A stretch of 64,000 nucleotides of DNA from Engraulis encrasicolus (GCF_034702125.1 NC_085876.1:12325253-12389252); one strand, 5' to 3'. Shown: positions 44,423 through 55,734, numbered from the stretch's first letter. Notes: generated by a model from the letters alone, not told the origin. Translations and numbers: made by a program.

Positions 44423-44622
44423 CTTCAAGACTTTATTTCATGCACACACCCGACCAACGTTTCGGTGTTGCTACACCTTCTTCAGAGTCAAATGATAGCA
44501 AGAGAGACACACATTTCAAGACTTGACATTCACAGGTGATCCCACTTGGTTTGGCTAAATTGGTCTCATCTCATTGCAGGTAATTGACCCCACCCCCCAA
44601 CACCAGGACAAGATTGCAGACA
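44423..44622 (-). repeat. inverted arm with hammerhead-like motif, left
   Basis: About 200 bp mirror 46973-47175. On the minus strand it carries CTGAAGAAGGTGTAGCAACA directly followed by CCGAAACGTTGG (44454-44485). Shared landmarks include ATTTGACTCTG, GTGATCCCACTTGGTTTGGC and CCAACACCAGGACAAGATTG. Penelope-like retroelements carry comparable motifs. That link is inference. Confidence 0.7.
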
Positions 44623-45694
44623 ATAAGGTCATTCATGGTGGCGTTTTTTCAGCCAGGCAGCAAATTTGCTAGGCAGCAAGCATGCTCACTGTGTCCGCGT
44701 GAAGCATCCTGGGGTCCATTCCATCATTGGCGCTGAATTCAGCGGCGCTTACGCGCAAAAGCCACATTTCAACTAACGGCGGCTTCTGACACCGTTCCAC
44801 CACTGAAGATCAGCTGCGCCTTGGCTAGTTTCACTTCAGCCTCGCTCATCAAAGTTGGCGTTGTGCTCGTGCACGGTGTACAGGGGAAGTCCATATCAAC
44901 GATTGTCGAAAATGCGATCATGTTGTAGACTGGGGCATGCCTTGTCAAATCAAGTCTTGATCTGTTATATGATGCGAGCATCTGTAGGTGAGCGGTTACC
45001 CAACCGCATTCCAATTGAGAGACCCGTGTTCAATCCCCACCAATGACAGATCAGAACTCAATCATCAAAGGGAGACCCCCGTCCAAACCTCGAATGCCAC
45101 CATTTCAATGCGTAAAAATGAAATGCTTGTATGATCTAAGGTGTTTTAATTTAGTCTTTCAGAATTTGTTTTCGGATTAAAGAAAGCATAGCCTAGGTAA
45201 AACGTTAGGCAGAGATCATTTTGAATCATTGCAATGCAAACTCAAGCGGCGTCTGCAAGGTGGTTGTGAAGACGTTTTTTTTTATTGCCTATGCTGTAAA
45301 ATGTTAAGGTCTAGGCATACATTTAACTAGGCCTATTGCTCGATAGCAAATGAAGGCAGCCACAAAGCGATATCAAAGGAGAGAATAGGCAAAAGTAGCC
45401 TATGTTTTGAAGTTTCCATAACCTGTCGCCATACAAGACTTGAACCCGGGTCAACCACATACTAAGCAGCGCACCTGTCCACTGGGCAACTCACGTCTTC
45501 GTCCACGTAGAAGGAATTGTTTAAGATGATAGTAAATCAACACTATAAAAGTTTTTTAAAATGTGCTGATTATCAGAAATCCCCCGAAATGACAGACAAT
45601 GGTAACTATTGTAGTTTTTACTGGCATTATCACATCATAGACTATTAAAATCGAGTGACTGGTTCGCTTTGATCTCGTAAAATGATGGCGGGAA
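44623..45694. other. region between the arms, left part, two tRNA-like remnants
   Basis: Plus strand 44985-45052 has TAGGTGAGCGGTTACCC and GTGTTCAATCCCCACC (A and B boxes). Minus strand 45428-45500 has TTGCCCAGTGGACAGG and GGGTTCAAGTCTT. Both look like SINE heads and not functional tRNAs. The minus frame at 44769-45014 has no family match. Confidence 0.45.
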
Positions 45695-46128
45695 TTAAAG
45701 GAACAGACCATCCTTTTTTGATTTTCACATATTTGCTGTATTTTCCAGCATTATTCATGAATGTGCATATCATTTTCTTCTCAGTGTTTTCAGTTCTTAG
45801 ATTCATTGGATCAGAATTATTAGCATAGCTTAGCATAATCACTGGAAGTAACTGGTATCTTTAGCATCAAGTCACAAGTGATCACTGGACAGAATTAAAC
45901 TGCTGTTTTACACTCTGGTGAATTTTACATTAATTTAAAAATGGTTTATAAGTACATTTGAGGATGTTTTATTTTGTACCATAGACTTGCATTAGTATGC
46001 CTAATTTGGCTATACTGTTAAACGGGGCAATGCAAGCACATAGACGAAAATGATATGCACATTCATGAATAATGCATGGAAATACTGCACATATGTGAAA
46101 ATCAAAAAAGGGTGGTCTGTTCCTTTAA
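45695..46128. mobile_element. 434-bp TTAA MITE
   Basis: TTAAAGGAACAGACCA and TGGTCTGTTCCTTTAA are the ends, and the inverted match continues about 85 bp (TTTGATTTTCACATAT, TTATTCATGAATGTGCATAT). TTAA at both boundaries fits piggyBac or Kolobok type targeting. Non-coding. Confidence 0.85.
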
Positions 46129-46972
46129 GCGGAACGTGTCCACTGTGACATGTTTCCTACAGGTTCGGTTTTTTTTTTGCAACACTGATTCATTTAGCCT
46201 GGTGTTTAACCTGGGAGCTACCAGGTTAGAGTTGGAGCATAAATTACCGTGGCAACTCAGCTGAGTTTCAGGTTAGCAAGGCTGATGGATCGGATCTCTG
46301 TCTAAAAATAGCGTAGTTCACAGGCTTGAGCTCGGATTTGGGGTTACCGCCGTTGATGGAATGGTCCCCTGGTTAGAATTTCCGTTCACAACGCAGTTTA
46401 AGGGAGTGACCTCTGCGCGGCAGTCGTGCCACATGGCGTTAAACCATCGCGGGAACAAAAGTTTTGTCAAGCAGCCACGCAGTACCACAAGAGTAACTGC
46501 TGGGCAGAAGACCTCCTCCATGCCGTCAGTAATCTGCTGTGATTGGCATTCATCAATCTGACGTGAATTGCAGGTGTAGCCCACATCCTTGTGAGGCAGC
46601 TCACTCTCTGCTTCAAGTAGGAAGCAGTGTTTTTTATGTCTCAGGAAAAAACTGTCCAACTTGTTTGCCAAGCATTCAACTCCACCTTTATTAGACTAAG
46701 CAGATCTCGTGTTAATCAAGCATTTGTATGCTTGGTTGCGACCATGCCTAATTAGACAGAGAGGCTTCGTGGAAAGGCATATTGGATTCATACTCTAAAT
46801 TCAGTGGAGCCTCAGGGCATAAATGAGGAACTCAATATGTCTTGCTTTCTGTAACAAATTGCTCCAGCATCGCAGCTGTGGTCTTGTAATAATTGTAGCT
46901 GTGGTTTTATTGACAATGTTCTTTGTGTATTGTTTTTTCACTTTTTTGATTTGGGAAGTTGGCAAGCTGTCT
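46129..46972. other. no recognisable gene
   Basis: The minus frame at 46318-46671 (117 codons) contains scattered cysteines but no motif I know. Possibly a decayed transposon gene. Confidence 0.3.
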
Positions 46973-47175
46973 AATTGTCTACAATCTTGTCCTGGTGTTA
47001 GGGGGTGGAGTCAATTACCGGCAATGAGATGAGACAATTTAGCCAAACCAAGTGGGATCACCTGTGAATGTCAAATCTGGAAATGTGTCTCTCTTGCTAT
47101 CATTTGACTCTGAAGAAGGTGTATCAACACCGAAACGTTGGTTGCACGTGTGCACAAAATAAAGTCTTAAAAACT
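46973..47175 (+). repeat. inverted arm with hammerhead-like motif, right
   Basis: Mirror of 44423-44622. CTGAAGAAGGTGTATCAACA then CCGAAACGTTGG lies at 47110-47141, followed within 20 bp by AATAAAGTCTTAAAAACT. The GGTGT/ACACC pair can form a short stem between a CUGANGA-like and a GAAAC element, as in hammerhead ribozymes, but one extra A precedes the stem. Confidence 0.6.
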
Positions 47176-48252
47176 AAGCTGCAGTGTTCTCCAGCTTCTT
47201 ATTTCCAGTGATGTCTGTCCCACTGTGATGCACCTGCAAGCAGGGTTGCCAGATGAGGCTGATAATTTCCAGCCCAAAAAATGCTCAAAACCCACCTTGA
47301 AGCTCAAAATATATATGACCCACTTTCAATACATATTCATGTCTCCACCGGTGGAATGCCCCTTTAAATGTTTAGGCAATTATCCAAAAATAATAATTAC
47401 CCCTTTGATATGCTATTGCACGACTATGCCACAGGGGTAATTTCACCCTCACGGTGCATACACACCGCAAGCGCAGATGTCTACTGAACATGTCCGGTAT
47501 CAGAAACGGTTAAAATACATGTAAACAGACCATGCCTAGCACACAGCAGTGCGGTGTAAGAGGTTACATACCGCCATTCAGACATTGACTTTTTGTTGCA
47601 GGAACCATCTTTCCAGCTTGCAGGAACTTTTTTCGGACCCTACCTGAAAGGGCATTTGGACCTTGACAAAATTAGACACTAAATTACACTAATCCTGTAA
47701 TTGTGATGTCACTCTCTCCACTTCCGCTCATGTAGCAACATTGTTGCAAATGTCAATTGAGTTAGAACGTTGTTCACGCGCCTTCAAGTACTTGCAACAA
47801 TGTTCAAATGACTCGGAATGGCAGTTTCCCCCCGGTGTTGTAAGCGCGGCGCATGTCCGGCCCGACCGGACATGTTCGCGATGCTCCTGGAAAATAGAAT
47901 TCGAGTCCAATTTCCTATGTGGGCTCCATTGACAATGAATGGCAGCTGCCCGTGGATAGAACGTGGACACTGTCTGTGCAGTGTGAAAGGCAGCCCGTGA
48001 ATTTCTCGGATTCGCAATGCTCCGGGACACGTTGAGCGAACACGAATATCTTGGGAGTATATGTTCCGTCAGAATGTACTTCGACTAAAACAAGGCAGCA
48101 CAGGTTCGAAATGACCACAGAGATGGAACCAGGGCAAACCATTGAATTGTTCTCTTAATAATATACCATTTTATAAAACAATACAGCCGATGGGCACAGC
48201 GTTTAAACAGACAAACCACAGCAAATGGAATAAAGACACATAGGCACACCAG
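47176..48252. other. no recognisable gene; MITE debris
   Basis: CAGGGTTGCCAGATG at about 47242 is a hAT-type left end without a visible partner. The GC-rich block at 47780-48040 has local inverted repeats (CCGGCCCGACCGG) but no coding similarity. Confidence 0.4.
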
Positions 48253-48613
48253 AGACAGTCTGTATACTCATGAACGGCGTGACATTTGTGCGACCATGTG
48301 CGTTACGCCCATTTGTGGGGGAAAACAACCCATGCAAGTCAATTGGTGATGTTGGGGTTTAATAAACGAAAGATATGGACCTGTAGACTAGCGTTGTTCA
48401 CGCACAACATGCCGGAAACGTGTTGTGTTGCCGGCTTTTCGAATAATATAGCCAAACATCCGTGGCTGAAGCATGGACTGTGTTCATTTAGGCTAGCCGA
48501 TGTAGCATGTAAGTTAATGAGACATTTGGTTTGTTTTCACCCATAAAGGGGCGTAACGCAAATTGAAGAGCAAAGTACACGGATGGCCGTTCTTGAGTAT
48601 AAGAGACAGAATA
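48253..48613. mobile_element. MITE with ~75-bp TIRs carrying a THAP start
   Basis: The left arm (ACAGTCTGTATACTCATGAA, then GTGCGTTACGCCC and GGGGGAAAACAA) and the right arm (reverse complement TCTGTCTCTTATACTCAAGA, then TTGCGTTACGCCC and GGGTGAAAACAA) are inverted copies. Between them is a THAP-like coding scrap. This looks like an internally deleted derivative of a THAP-bearing transposon. Confidence 0.65.
48409..48546 (+). pseudogene. THAP-domain N-terminus fragment
   Basis: From ATG 48409: MPETCCVAGFSNNIAKHPWL. THAP domains start M-P-x-x-C-x(2-4)-C; here the second zinc ligand position is replaced (AGF where AGC is usual). It is followed by a short frame without the W, C-x-x-H or AVPT motifs, so only the first part survives. 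It sits between the TIRs of a MITE. Confidence 0.5.
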
Positions 48614-49689
48614 CAGAATCCATAGGAATGAAGGAGAGCATTTGGCGACGCGAACATGCCGTTTGCCGGCGTCACTCCAACCTGTCGGATAACGAGAGCC
48701 AATTGCTTGCTGAGTTGCACTGTGACTGATCTAATCATCTTGATGCAACCTTTTACGACTGCTCGTAGTCAAGCAGCATGCCCTGAGAATCTGCTTCAGC
48801 CGGTTGGTTGCTGATGACATGTACAGTTCACATCGAGTTGCTACTCGCATTGGGTTGCAACAGAGTCCGAGGCCACTTCATCTCACATAACAGACCGTGA
48901 AGCAGAACGTATGTCGTGAAATTCAACGCATGACTAATCTGAAATAGTAAGTCCAGAAGCGTAGCCAAGATGGCCGCCGAGTGAAAGGACTTAAACTGAA
49001 TGACTTTGGACACACTCTATATTCTAGGTTTGTGGCACTGCAAACACTATTGGAGTGGAGATGACAGGTCCAATTTAACTTGTAGTGTGCACAACCAAGC
49101 ACAAGAATATAAAATAAATACAACCAAAGGAACAAACTAACAAAATGTGGTAGAACTCTCACTTCCACAACATAAACCAAACAAAAAGAACTTAATCTCA
49201 ACATGCACATGCACCCTCATCCATCCATCTCACTGGAGCGTCGATCAACTATGAATCAATCACACAGACACCCGCACACCGCATTCACCACTGGTTTTAG
49301 CGCACTTCAAGCCACAGTCCACACTCAAACGCACACACACTCGTCACGGTCAAACGAAAACATTTGCGCAAAATCCACTCTTAACTTTTGTTCAGCTTGG
49401 TCCAAAGATCATGTATACTAACTTACAGGAATTTTCAACCAGTTTTTGAAAACTGGCCCAGCGGTTCAAAAGTTACAAGCAGAAATGTACCTGCAACTTT
49501 GGCCTGCTGGTAGAGCGTTGGGGCTGGGGACCTATAGATTCTTGTGGGTAATGTTGAGTGGGTCTAGAGCCTGTGCGCCAATTTTCAGCATTTTTGACCA
49601 TATGGTTCTATGGGCTGCCATAGACTTACTAAGGAGGAGAAAGTTGACTACTAACACTATAACTGCACAAATACACCTACCGCAACAAG
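48614..49689. other. no recognisable gene
   Basis: No protein family seen. 49440-49680 has the look of a decayed dispersed repeat (GGACCTATAGATTCTTGTGG and CTATGGGCTGCCATAG), unassigned. Confidence 0.35.
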
Positions 49690-49925
49690 AGCGAGGCTAG
49701 CGACGGAAGTAATTGACTTTGTATTGAGTCGCGCGACAAAAGTAATTTTGAAGACTATAGAGGCGATTGGCACGGCGAGAGCGACAGTTTGAAATTGAAA
49801 TCCTTTCGACTTTCTATGATGCGGTTCGGCGACCAGACGTGACAGCCAATGACTGTATAGAGGTCAGTGACCACAGCCAATGGGAATTTTTGAATGCTTT
49901 GCCTTCTGCTTGTAACGGACATACT
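49690..49925 (-). repeat. inverted copy of the inner block of the 28338-28891 MITE
   Basis: On the minus strand AAGGCAAAGCATTCA, TTGGCTGTGGTCACTGACCT, CTATACAGTCATTGGCTGTC, GGTCGCCGAACCGC and GTCGCGCGACTCAATACAAA occur in the same order as at 28578-28760. The hAT ends of the other copy are absent. Confidence 0.75.
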
Positions 49926-49984
49926 GTAGTCGCTTTAATCGCTCTGTCGTTTCAATCGCATCGCACCTGAACTATCCGTGCGGT

Positions 49985-50017
49985 AAGGGCCTTCGCCAGC
50001 TTCGCTGCTTGGCCCTT
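49985..50017. repeat. short hairpin
   Basis: AAGGGCC and GGCCCTT are separated by 19 bases, with AATTAGATAGTCTAATT (near-palindrome) directly after. It lies at the inner edge of the long arm. Confidence 0.6.
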
Positions 50018-50019
50018 AA

Positions 50020-50341
50020 TTAGATAGTCTAATTACCATATTAAAACAAAATATTTCAGATAACTTGCAATACATTTTTTCTCACAAATAGCCTATGTCA
50101 GTAATCACTGGGTAAAGTTTCCTGGTGATATCGGCAAGCTAAAAATTTTGGCCTATTCACCTGGAATGTCGACCCTTATAATAAGCCTATGGCAGCCATG
50201 TTGAAAATTACTCATTTCCCAAAGTCAGATTTTACTAGATTTGTAGTGTGTCATTTAGTAGGTCCAATAGTAATAGAATACATGAAACAACCTTTTGTAT
50301 CATTTTTGGGGGGGGTTAAACCCTAAATGTACTCGCCTATA
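50020..50341 (-). repeat. long inverted arm, right copy
   Basis: Reverse-complemented it begins TATAGGCGAGTACATTTAGG and follows 25417-25755 throughout, with small indels. Outer side: CTCGCCTATA then CACATACC. No target duplication is obvious relative to the left copy unless TATA itself is duplicated. Confidence 0.7.
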
Positions 50342-50344
50342 CAC

Positions 50345-50960
50345 ATACCCCTAAGCTGCAAGTACATATCTGTGAAATGTGCGTAATATGTGTCAGTATG
50401 CTGAACTTCTGGCCAGTTGCACATGTTAGCTGTTGGACCCTAACCATGGGGCATCTAAGTCTCCACCCCTTCCGGGCGGCTCATGGAGCTGGGAAAGCCA
50501 AAGCTTTTGACTGGGCTTTAATGGATTGATCAAAGCTATTGTCCTCCGTCGAGCACACATGTGCTGTACCTCAGTGTGTGTTTGTCGACTTCACTTGGCA
50601 AGCGTTTTTTGAGTTGTGTGCATGCAAAAATATCTAATTATTTGAACTACACAACTGAAGTCACATGTCTGACGTTCAGCCACGGTGCAGCGGCCGGGTT
50701 GGCTGTGCCTCAGTTCACGTCAAATATGCGAGGCACACATTGTAGTCTCTAACACAGTTTCGCGCAAAAGCTAAATAACCTTTCTTGCATGCCGAAAATG
50801 AGTCGTCTTACGGCGCAAATCCAAACTTTTAAATTCACTGCCATCATATGTGAAATCCGGAGCACATGCCAAACGGGATGAGGATTTAGCTTGACTCGCT
50901 CCATTAACTTCCACTCAAATTTTTTAGAGCTTCAGCCCCACGACTCAGCAATGGGGCACC
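50345..50960. other. no recognisable feature
   Basis: Non-coding. Short frames only. Confidence 0.4.
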
Positions 50961-50963
50961 TAA

Positions 50964-51493
50964 AGCCGGGCATACACTGTGCGATATTTTCACTCGTGGG
51001 TCTTAAGCTTCTGCTCACACTGCACGATGGAATTTCACTGTTTAAAAGTTCACAACTCACGACTCACGTCCTCACACTACACGAGCCGACAGTCGGATGT
51101 GAGCGAAATGCTTCCACCGTACGACTCGACAGGCATGAGGCAGAGGAGGGAACATGCGCACCTGAGGTGGAGATGAGGTCGCTCTCAACAGCGAATCGCA
51201 CGGCCCTATTAATTGGTGCATGTGAAGTGTCAAATCGGGTCGTAGCACTGCTTTAACTGTGCGATTTACGCACGAGCCACGACCAGAATTTCAAACCGTT
51301 TTGATTTTCTTGCGACCCTGCGATTGCACGATCGTGAGGCGAAATCGCTTGTCGTTACCCCATGTACACTGCACGATGCGAGACTCACGATTGTCCTACG
51401 ATTGAGCAAGAAAACGGCCCGACTCTCAAAAAGTCGTGCGAGTGCCAAATCGGGGCAAAATCGGGGCAAAAGTCGCACAGTGTAAGCCCAGCT
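50964..51493. mobile_element. 530-bp MITE, PIF/Harbinger-like
   Basis: Ends AGCCGGGCATACACTGTGCG and CGCACAGTGTAAGCCCAGCT, flanked by TAA on both sides (50961-50963, 51494-51496). The interior contains many TGCACGAT/ATCGTGC-type inverted words. Non-coding. Confidence 0.75.
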
Positions 51494-51957
51494 TAAGTCA
51501 CGCCCTTCTACTTCTGTTATCCTGGTATCTGGATCTGAGAGCTTCCAGTCAATCAATGGTATATAGAGGGCCTTTGTCTTGGCCTGGGGAAGATGACCCG
51601 TGTCCCTCATTTGTTTTGTATTGCACCCATGAAATTCCGGAAAGTTTTACTTTGTGAGAACATCATGCAGAAAATGAAAGCTTCCATCTGAATCCTGCTG
51701 AAGTGAGATTACATGGGAAGCAAGTAATTTAAGGGAGGGTACAGTCTTGGTCACTACATGTTGTGGCATCGGAGGCTGTTTGGGACCTTTATGTGTATGT
51801 CCAAGTCGCCAGTATAGTTGGCTGCGACATGTAGCCAGTTGGACGTCCCTCGAACAAGATGATTACGTCACGCGTCCAACTTGAACGTCACTCATCTCGT
51901 CCATATTAATTAGGCTACGATACGTAAACCGTAAAGGTTTGTTGAAGGTATTCGCCC
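51494..51957. other. no recognisable feature
   Basis: Intergenic. No ORF of interest. Confidence 0.4.
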
Positions 51958-52466
51958 CTATTTACAAATTACCCCCCATCTATAACAGCATTCCCAGCAG
52001 CAGTAGCCAGGCCAGTCGTCAGCTGAGTAAAACCCCCGCAGTACTCCCCGCTGGCCATTGCCGACATAGCCAGCCCTGCAGTCTTTGTACAGCCGGCGGG
52101 ACATCAACTGACGCCACTGGCTGATGCTGTAAGGCCTTCTGTACTGGAGCCTATGGCCAGGCGAAAACTTGCTCCGGGTCACCACACCTACAATCCAATA
52201 AGCAGTAACATTTGAGATGCCACAAATATATCTCTACAACTACCGTCCCATTTCTCATGGTATGTAAACATCTGATAACACCATTCTGTAAATACAACAT
52301 TATTTAACTTACTGTCCAGCCATTGTAGGTGGGCCATCGCCCTAAAATAGGGTTGGGAGACGACATCATTGAACGTGTGGCAGCTCAAAGCCAGCTGCAA
52401 GATGGCAGAATCCCCATCCTCCAAGACAACCATTAATAGAATGGACCTCAACATTTCCTCTGGCAA
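51958..52466 (-). CDS. F-box-like protein, last two exons
   Basis: Exon 52466-52313 (minus strand, acceptor CTTCCACAG, donor GTAAGT) reads LPEEMLRSILLMVVLEDGDS, then LALSCHTFNDVVSQPYF and HLQWLDS. This is the L-P-x-E-(I/M)-L helix and the C/V-C-x-x-(W/F) part of an F-box fold, which usually binds SKP1 in a ubiquitin ligase. Exon 52187-51958 (acceptor TTGTAG) continues with a basic segment, CRAGYVGNGQRG, FYSADDWPGYCCWECC and stops at 51958. The first exon is 154 nt, exactly as in the plus-strand copy at 57446. Both open with an acceptor, so upstream exons are missing or unseen. The reading frame is open in both exons. Function is inferred; I have no named orthologue. Confidence 0.6.
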
Positions 52467-52482
52467 CTGTGGAAGTAGAGTG

Positions 52483-52975
52483 AAGGGCCGTACACACACG
52501 TCGCTGCTATTTACTCGCTACTTGCTCACTCACCTACTTGCCACTCGCTCTGGGTGATTTTGTTTACTGGTTGTCATGGTTCCCGCTGTCCGCGCCAATA
52601 ACGCCCGTACGAAACCAAATGTAGGCCTACGCTGTTAAACGTTGATCGAGTGCTGTGCACAACCATGCATATGAGCCTTTGATGGTGTACGCTGTATGCA
52701 TTTTCCTCAACACTTTTAACCTAAGTGTGATGGCGTGCAGAAGTTGGGTGGTCAGAACACCACAGGGGCAACATCACCTGTCAATAATCTGTATTCTGCA
52801 TTCCAATTGGTTACTCGCTTAACTCGCGTCGCTCGAAGATAAAATAAGTTTATCTCGGAACCCGCCCACATCGCATCGCTTGTACTCGCCAGCGAGACTC
52901 GCTGGAACACGTAGACATTCTATTGACTTCATCCGCTGAGCGAGTAACTAGCAGCGACGTGTGTGTACGGCCCTT
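52483..52975. mobile_element. 493-bp TIR element next to the F-box exon
   Basis: AAGGGCCGTACACACACGTC followed by GCTGCTA, and TAGCAGC followed by GACGTGTGTGTACGGCCCTT, form near-perfect 27-bp inverted ends. There is no ORF. It sits 16 bp upstream of the acceptor side of the F-box exon, so it occupies the end of the preceding intron. No clear target duplication. Confidence 0.8.
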
Positions 52976-53279
52976 AAGGTGGTAATACACACGTCCAAAA
53001 AGCAGGTGCAGGACAAAAAGTCAGACGTATGAAAATATAGAGTTGAATGTCCGCACATTTACTCCCGTAGTTTGAAAACGTCCACTGGCAATAAATAAGA
53101 GAAACGGGAGGTGTTTGGACATTCAACTGTGGAAACGTACATAACTATAGTTTTTTTTTTTTTTTTTTTGCAAAAGGTAATGTACTTCATGATCATGTGT
53201 TCATGATCAAAGGCCACATTTGGCAATATGCAGCAGTTTCAAGGAGCTGCATAACAGCAATGAAGCCGTGTACTGTAGC
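52976..53279. other. no gene; 20-base poly-T
   Basis: The T run lies at about 53150-53170. Otherwise nothing recognised. Confidence 0.4.
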
Positions 53280-54748
53280 TAGAGGTGCTAACCCGAATCT
53301 TTGAGGCATCCGGATGGATTGGATCATTCCAAAGAGGGTATCCGGATTAGACGGATCACTCGGATCACTTATTTAAAATAAATAAAAATAAATAATAATA
53401 ATGTATTTTTTAAAACGTTTCTGCCATTAAGTGGCTATGCGCCTCACCTTTGTTGTCCCATTTATCAATTCACATCGATAAATCAAAGAGTAAGACAGTT
53501 TGATCAACAAAACTCACTTTATGAATCGTCACAACTCATGCTGCGATGCGACTCTGGGTCTCCTCACTAAACATGCGACCACGACTCGAAGAGCCTTTGG
53601 CAGCAGTGAAACGGCATATAAATAATGTGTGTGTTTGTATTTAAGAAGACTAAAAGTCAAATATTTGGGTGCAGAAGTCTAGTTGAGCAGGGAGGATAGA
53701 CAGGAGGCGAGCAGCAGATGACCACTGGCTTCGGCTGCCGAGTTGCCTTGCGACTCGCACACTCGTGGCAAAAACGAAACTTAAGAGATTGACCCGATCC
53801 GTAGGGGATTCGCTGCTACCAACAACTCAGTCAGGATTCGTTTCACCGAGTCGCCGAGAGCGCCGCTGCTGACTCGGACGAGGGGAGTGACAGCAGTGGC
53901 TTTAAAGTCTGTACGCTGTAACGCAGTGGGTGATATAGAGTCACTAGCCTACAGACTGAGATGTAAAAGCGTTGTCAGAGCACTGTTAACATTTAGAAAT
54001 GTAGACCTCAACAGAGTCAGAAGCACACACATAGGGAGTGGGGATCCGCGACTCAATTGGCAACAACAGGCAGGACGGATCAAACAGGCTCGATGAATGA
54101 CGAGGCGGGAGTTGGTTCCGTTTTACCCAGTGAGTGTTCGTGACTGAACAGCAAACTGAGATATTAGAGAATGGCAGTTGTAGTCAACTAAAGAGGATAT
54201 ATTCCGGTTTCACAATTTCTTGCGCTGTAACTGCCATTTTGTTGACATATTAATGAAATGCCGTCTGACTTTGGCGAATCAATGCATGACAGCCATCCGG
54301 TCTGTCTGGAGGAGGTCTTGATCCGGTTGTCCAAACGGATCATCCGGGTTTTAATTAGAGGTGCTTAACTCGAATCTTTGAGGCGTCCGGATGGATTGGA
54401 TCATTCCAAGGAGGGTATCAGGATTACACGGATCACTCGGATCACACTGATCACTTATTGAAAATAAATAAAAATAATAATGTATTTTTTAAAACGTTTC
54501 TGCCGTTAAGTAGCTATGCGCCTCGACTTTGTTGTTCCATTTATCAGTTCACGTTGATAAATCAAAGAGTAAGACAGATTGATCAACAAAACTCACTTTA
54601 TGAATGTCACAGTTCCTAAACTCATGCTGCGATCAGACCAACCTGGGTCTCCTCACTAAACATGCAACCACAACTCGAACAGCCTTTGGCAGCAGTAAAA
54701 CGGCATGTTCCTGATTTTGCAATAAATAGCCTAATGTGTGTGTTTGTA
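53280..54748. repeat. two direct copies of a hAT-like repeat
   Basis: Copy 1 starts TAGAGGTGCTAACCCGAATC (53282) and ends near CCGGGTTTTAATTAGAGG (54345-54361). Its termini are loosely inverted (CCGGATGGATTGGATC vs GATCCGG...CATCCGGG). Copy 2 starts at 54357 with TAGAGGTGCTTAACTCGAAT, repeats about 390 bp and is cut at the TTAAAGGGAC repeat. TAGAGGTGC ends are typical of one hAT branch. The frame at 53887-54096 is unassigned. Confidence 0.6.
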
Positions 54749-54810
54749 TTTAAAGGGACACTGTGCGGGAAATGGTCAAAAACGGTACTGCAACTACTTT
54801 TTTAAAACTC
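54749..54810. repeat. TTAAAGGGACACTGTGC repeat fragment
   Basis: Same start as the block at 13784 (TTAAAGGGACACTGTGC, then GAAATGGTCAAAAA). It lies about 170 bp upstream of the first exon of the P2X7-like gene. Confidence 0.6.
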
Positions 54811-55437
54811 GATGGTCCAAAAGGGCTACGGAAACCCTCGAGGTTCATTCACAAAACCATAGATATTATTTGACAAAACTTCTTCCTGTTTGAACCGGAT
54901 GATGATGAAACCTGATAGCTGTCTTTGCTTCGGTCAGTGGTGCTAGCAGTAGCATACCTACTTCTACAAGTTGCACTGCAAAGATGTCTGGAAGCTCCAC
55001 TTCAACAACAAATCAGGTCAGTTTTATGCACCGTTTCTTCCTAAACTTAATCACATCAACTTGTGCTATATTTGTGTGCCGTTTGCTCGTGCAGATGATA
55101 CCGATAATAATGGGTTTGTTATTACATATCCGGCAAAGTTAGTTTGGCTATGAATGACGTGCGATTTTGCCACACACAGAGTCAGCGGACATCATCATCA
55201 GATGACTCCCCAGTACAGTCAGTTCTACGTGGGAAAGGACGTCGGGGTCGTCGGCAAAGTGGCAGAAGCAGAGGTAGAAGCACTCTGCAATCAATAGAAG
55301 AGGAATCGTTCATCCAATCATCAGATTGGGAACCTGAACCAGAACAGGCAGGGGGAGATCGTGGGCGACGAGGAAGAGGAGCGAGAGGGAGAGGACGGGG
55401 CGCCGTGCTACAGCAAGAAGAGGAAGGGTCATCTGGC

Positions 55438-55466
55438 CGAGGTGCTGCTGCTGCTGCTGCTGCCGG
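55438..55466. repeat. (GCT)n trinucleotide run in exon 2
   Basis: Encodes seven alanines in the P2X7-like frame. In other frames it gives leucine or glutamine runs. Confidence 0.8.
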
Positions 55467-55734
55467 ACCCAGCACTCGCGCACCAACGGGAAGGAGGCGA
55501 AGTCGAGCGTCGAGAAAATTGGCTTTGGCACGAGAGGACGAGGAGAGGATTGCGGAACAGCAACGTGAGAGGGAAGAGGAAATCGATGTAAGTATTCTTT
55601 GGCTAAATAGTAGAATTCATGTTCATCATAGATAAACTCCAATCATGTCCACTGAACAGTGCCTTTGGCTAGTTTACTCCAGCCATTCTCTTCAGTCCAG
55701 ACCTGTGTGTGTGTGTGTGTTGTAACAAGGGCTC

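Noticed and set aside
44985..45500. Two functional tRNA genes
   Set aside because: A and B boxes are visible, but the acceptor and anticodon stems do not pair well by eye, and such heads are common in SINEs.
49985..50040. Helitron 3' end (hairpin near the arm)
   Set aside because: The hairpin is not followed by a CTRR terminus and no Rep/helicase of Helitron type is present.
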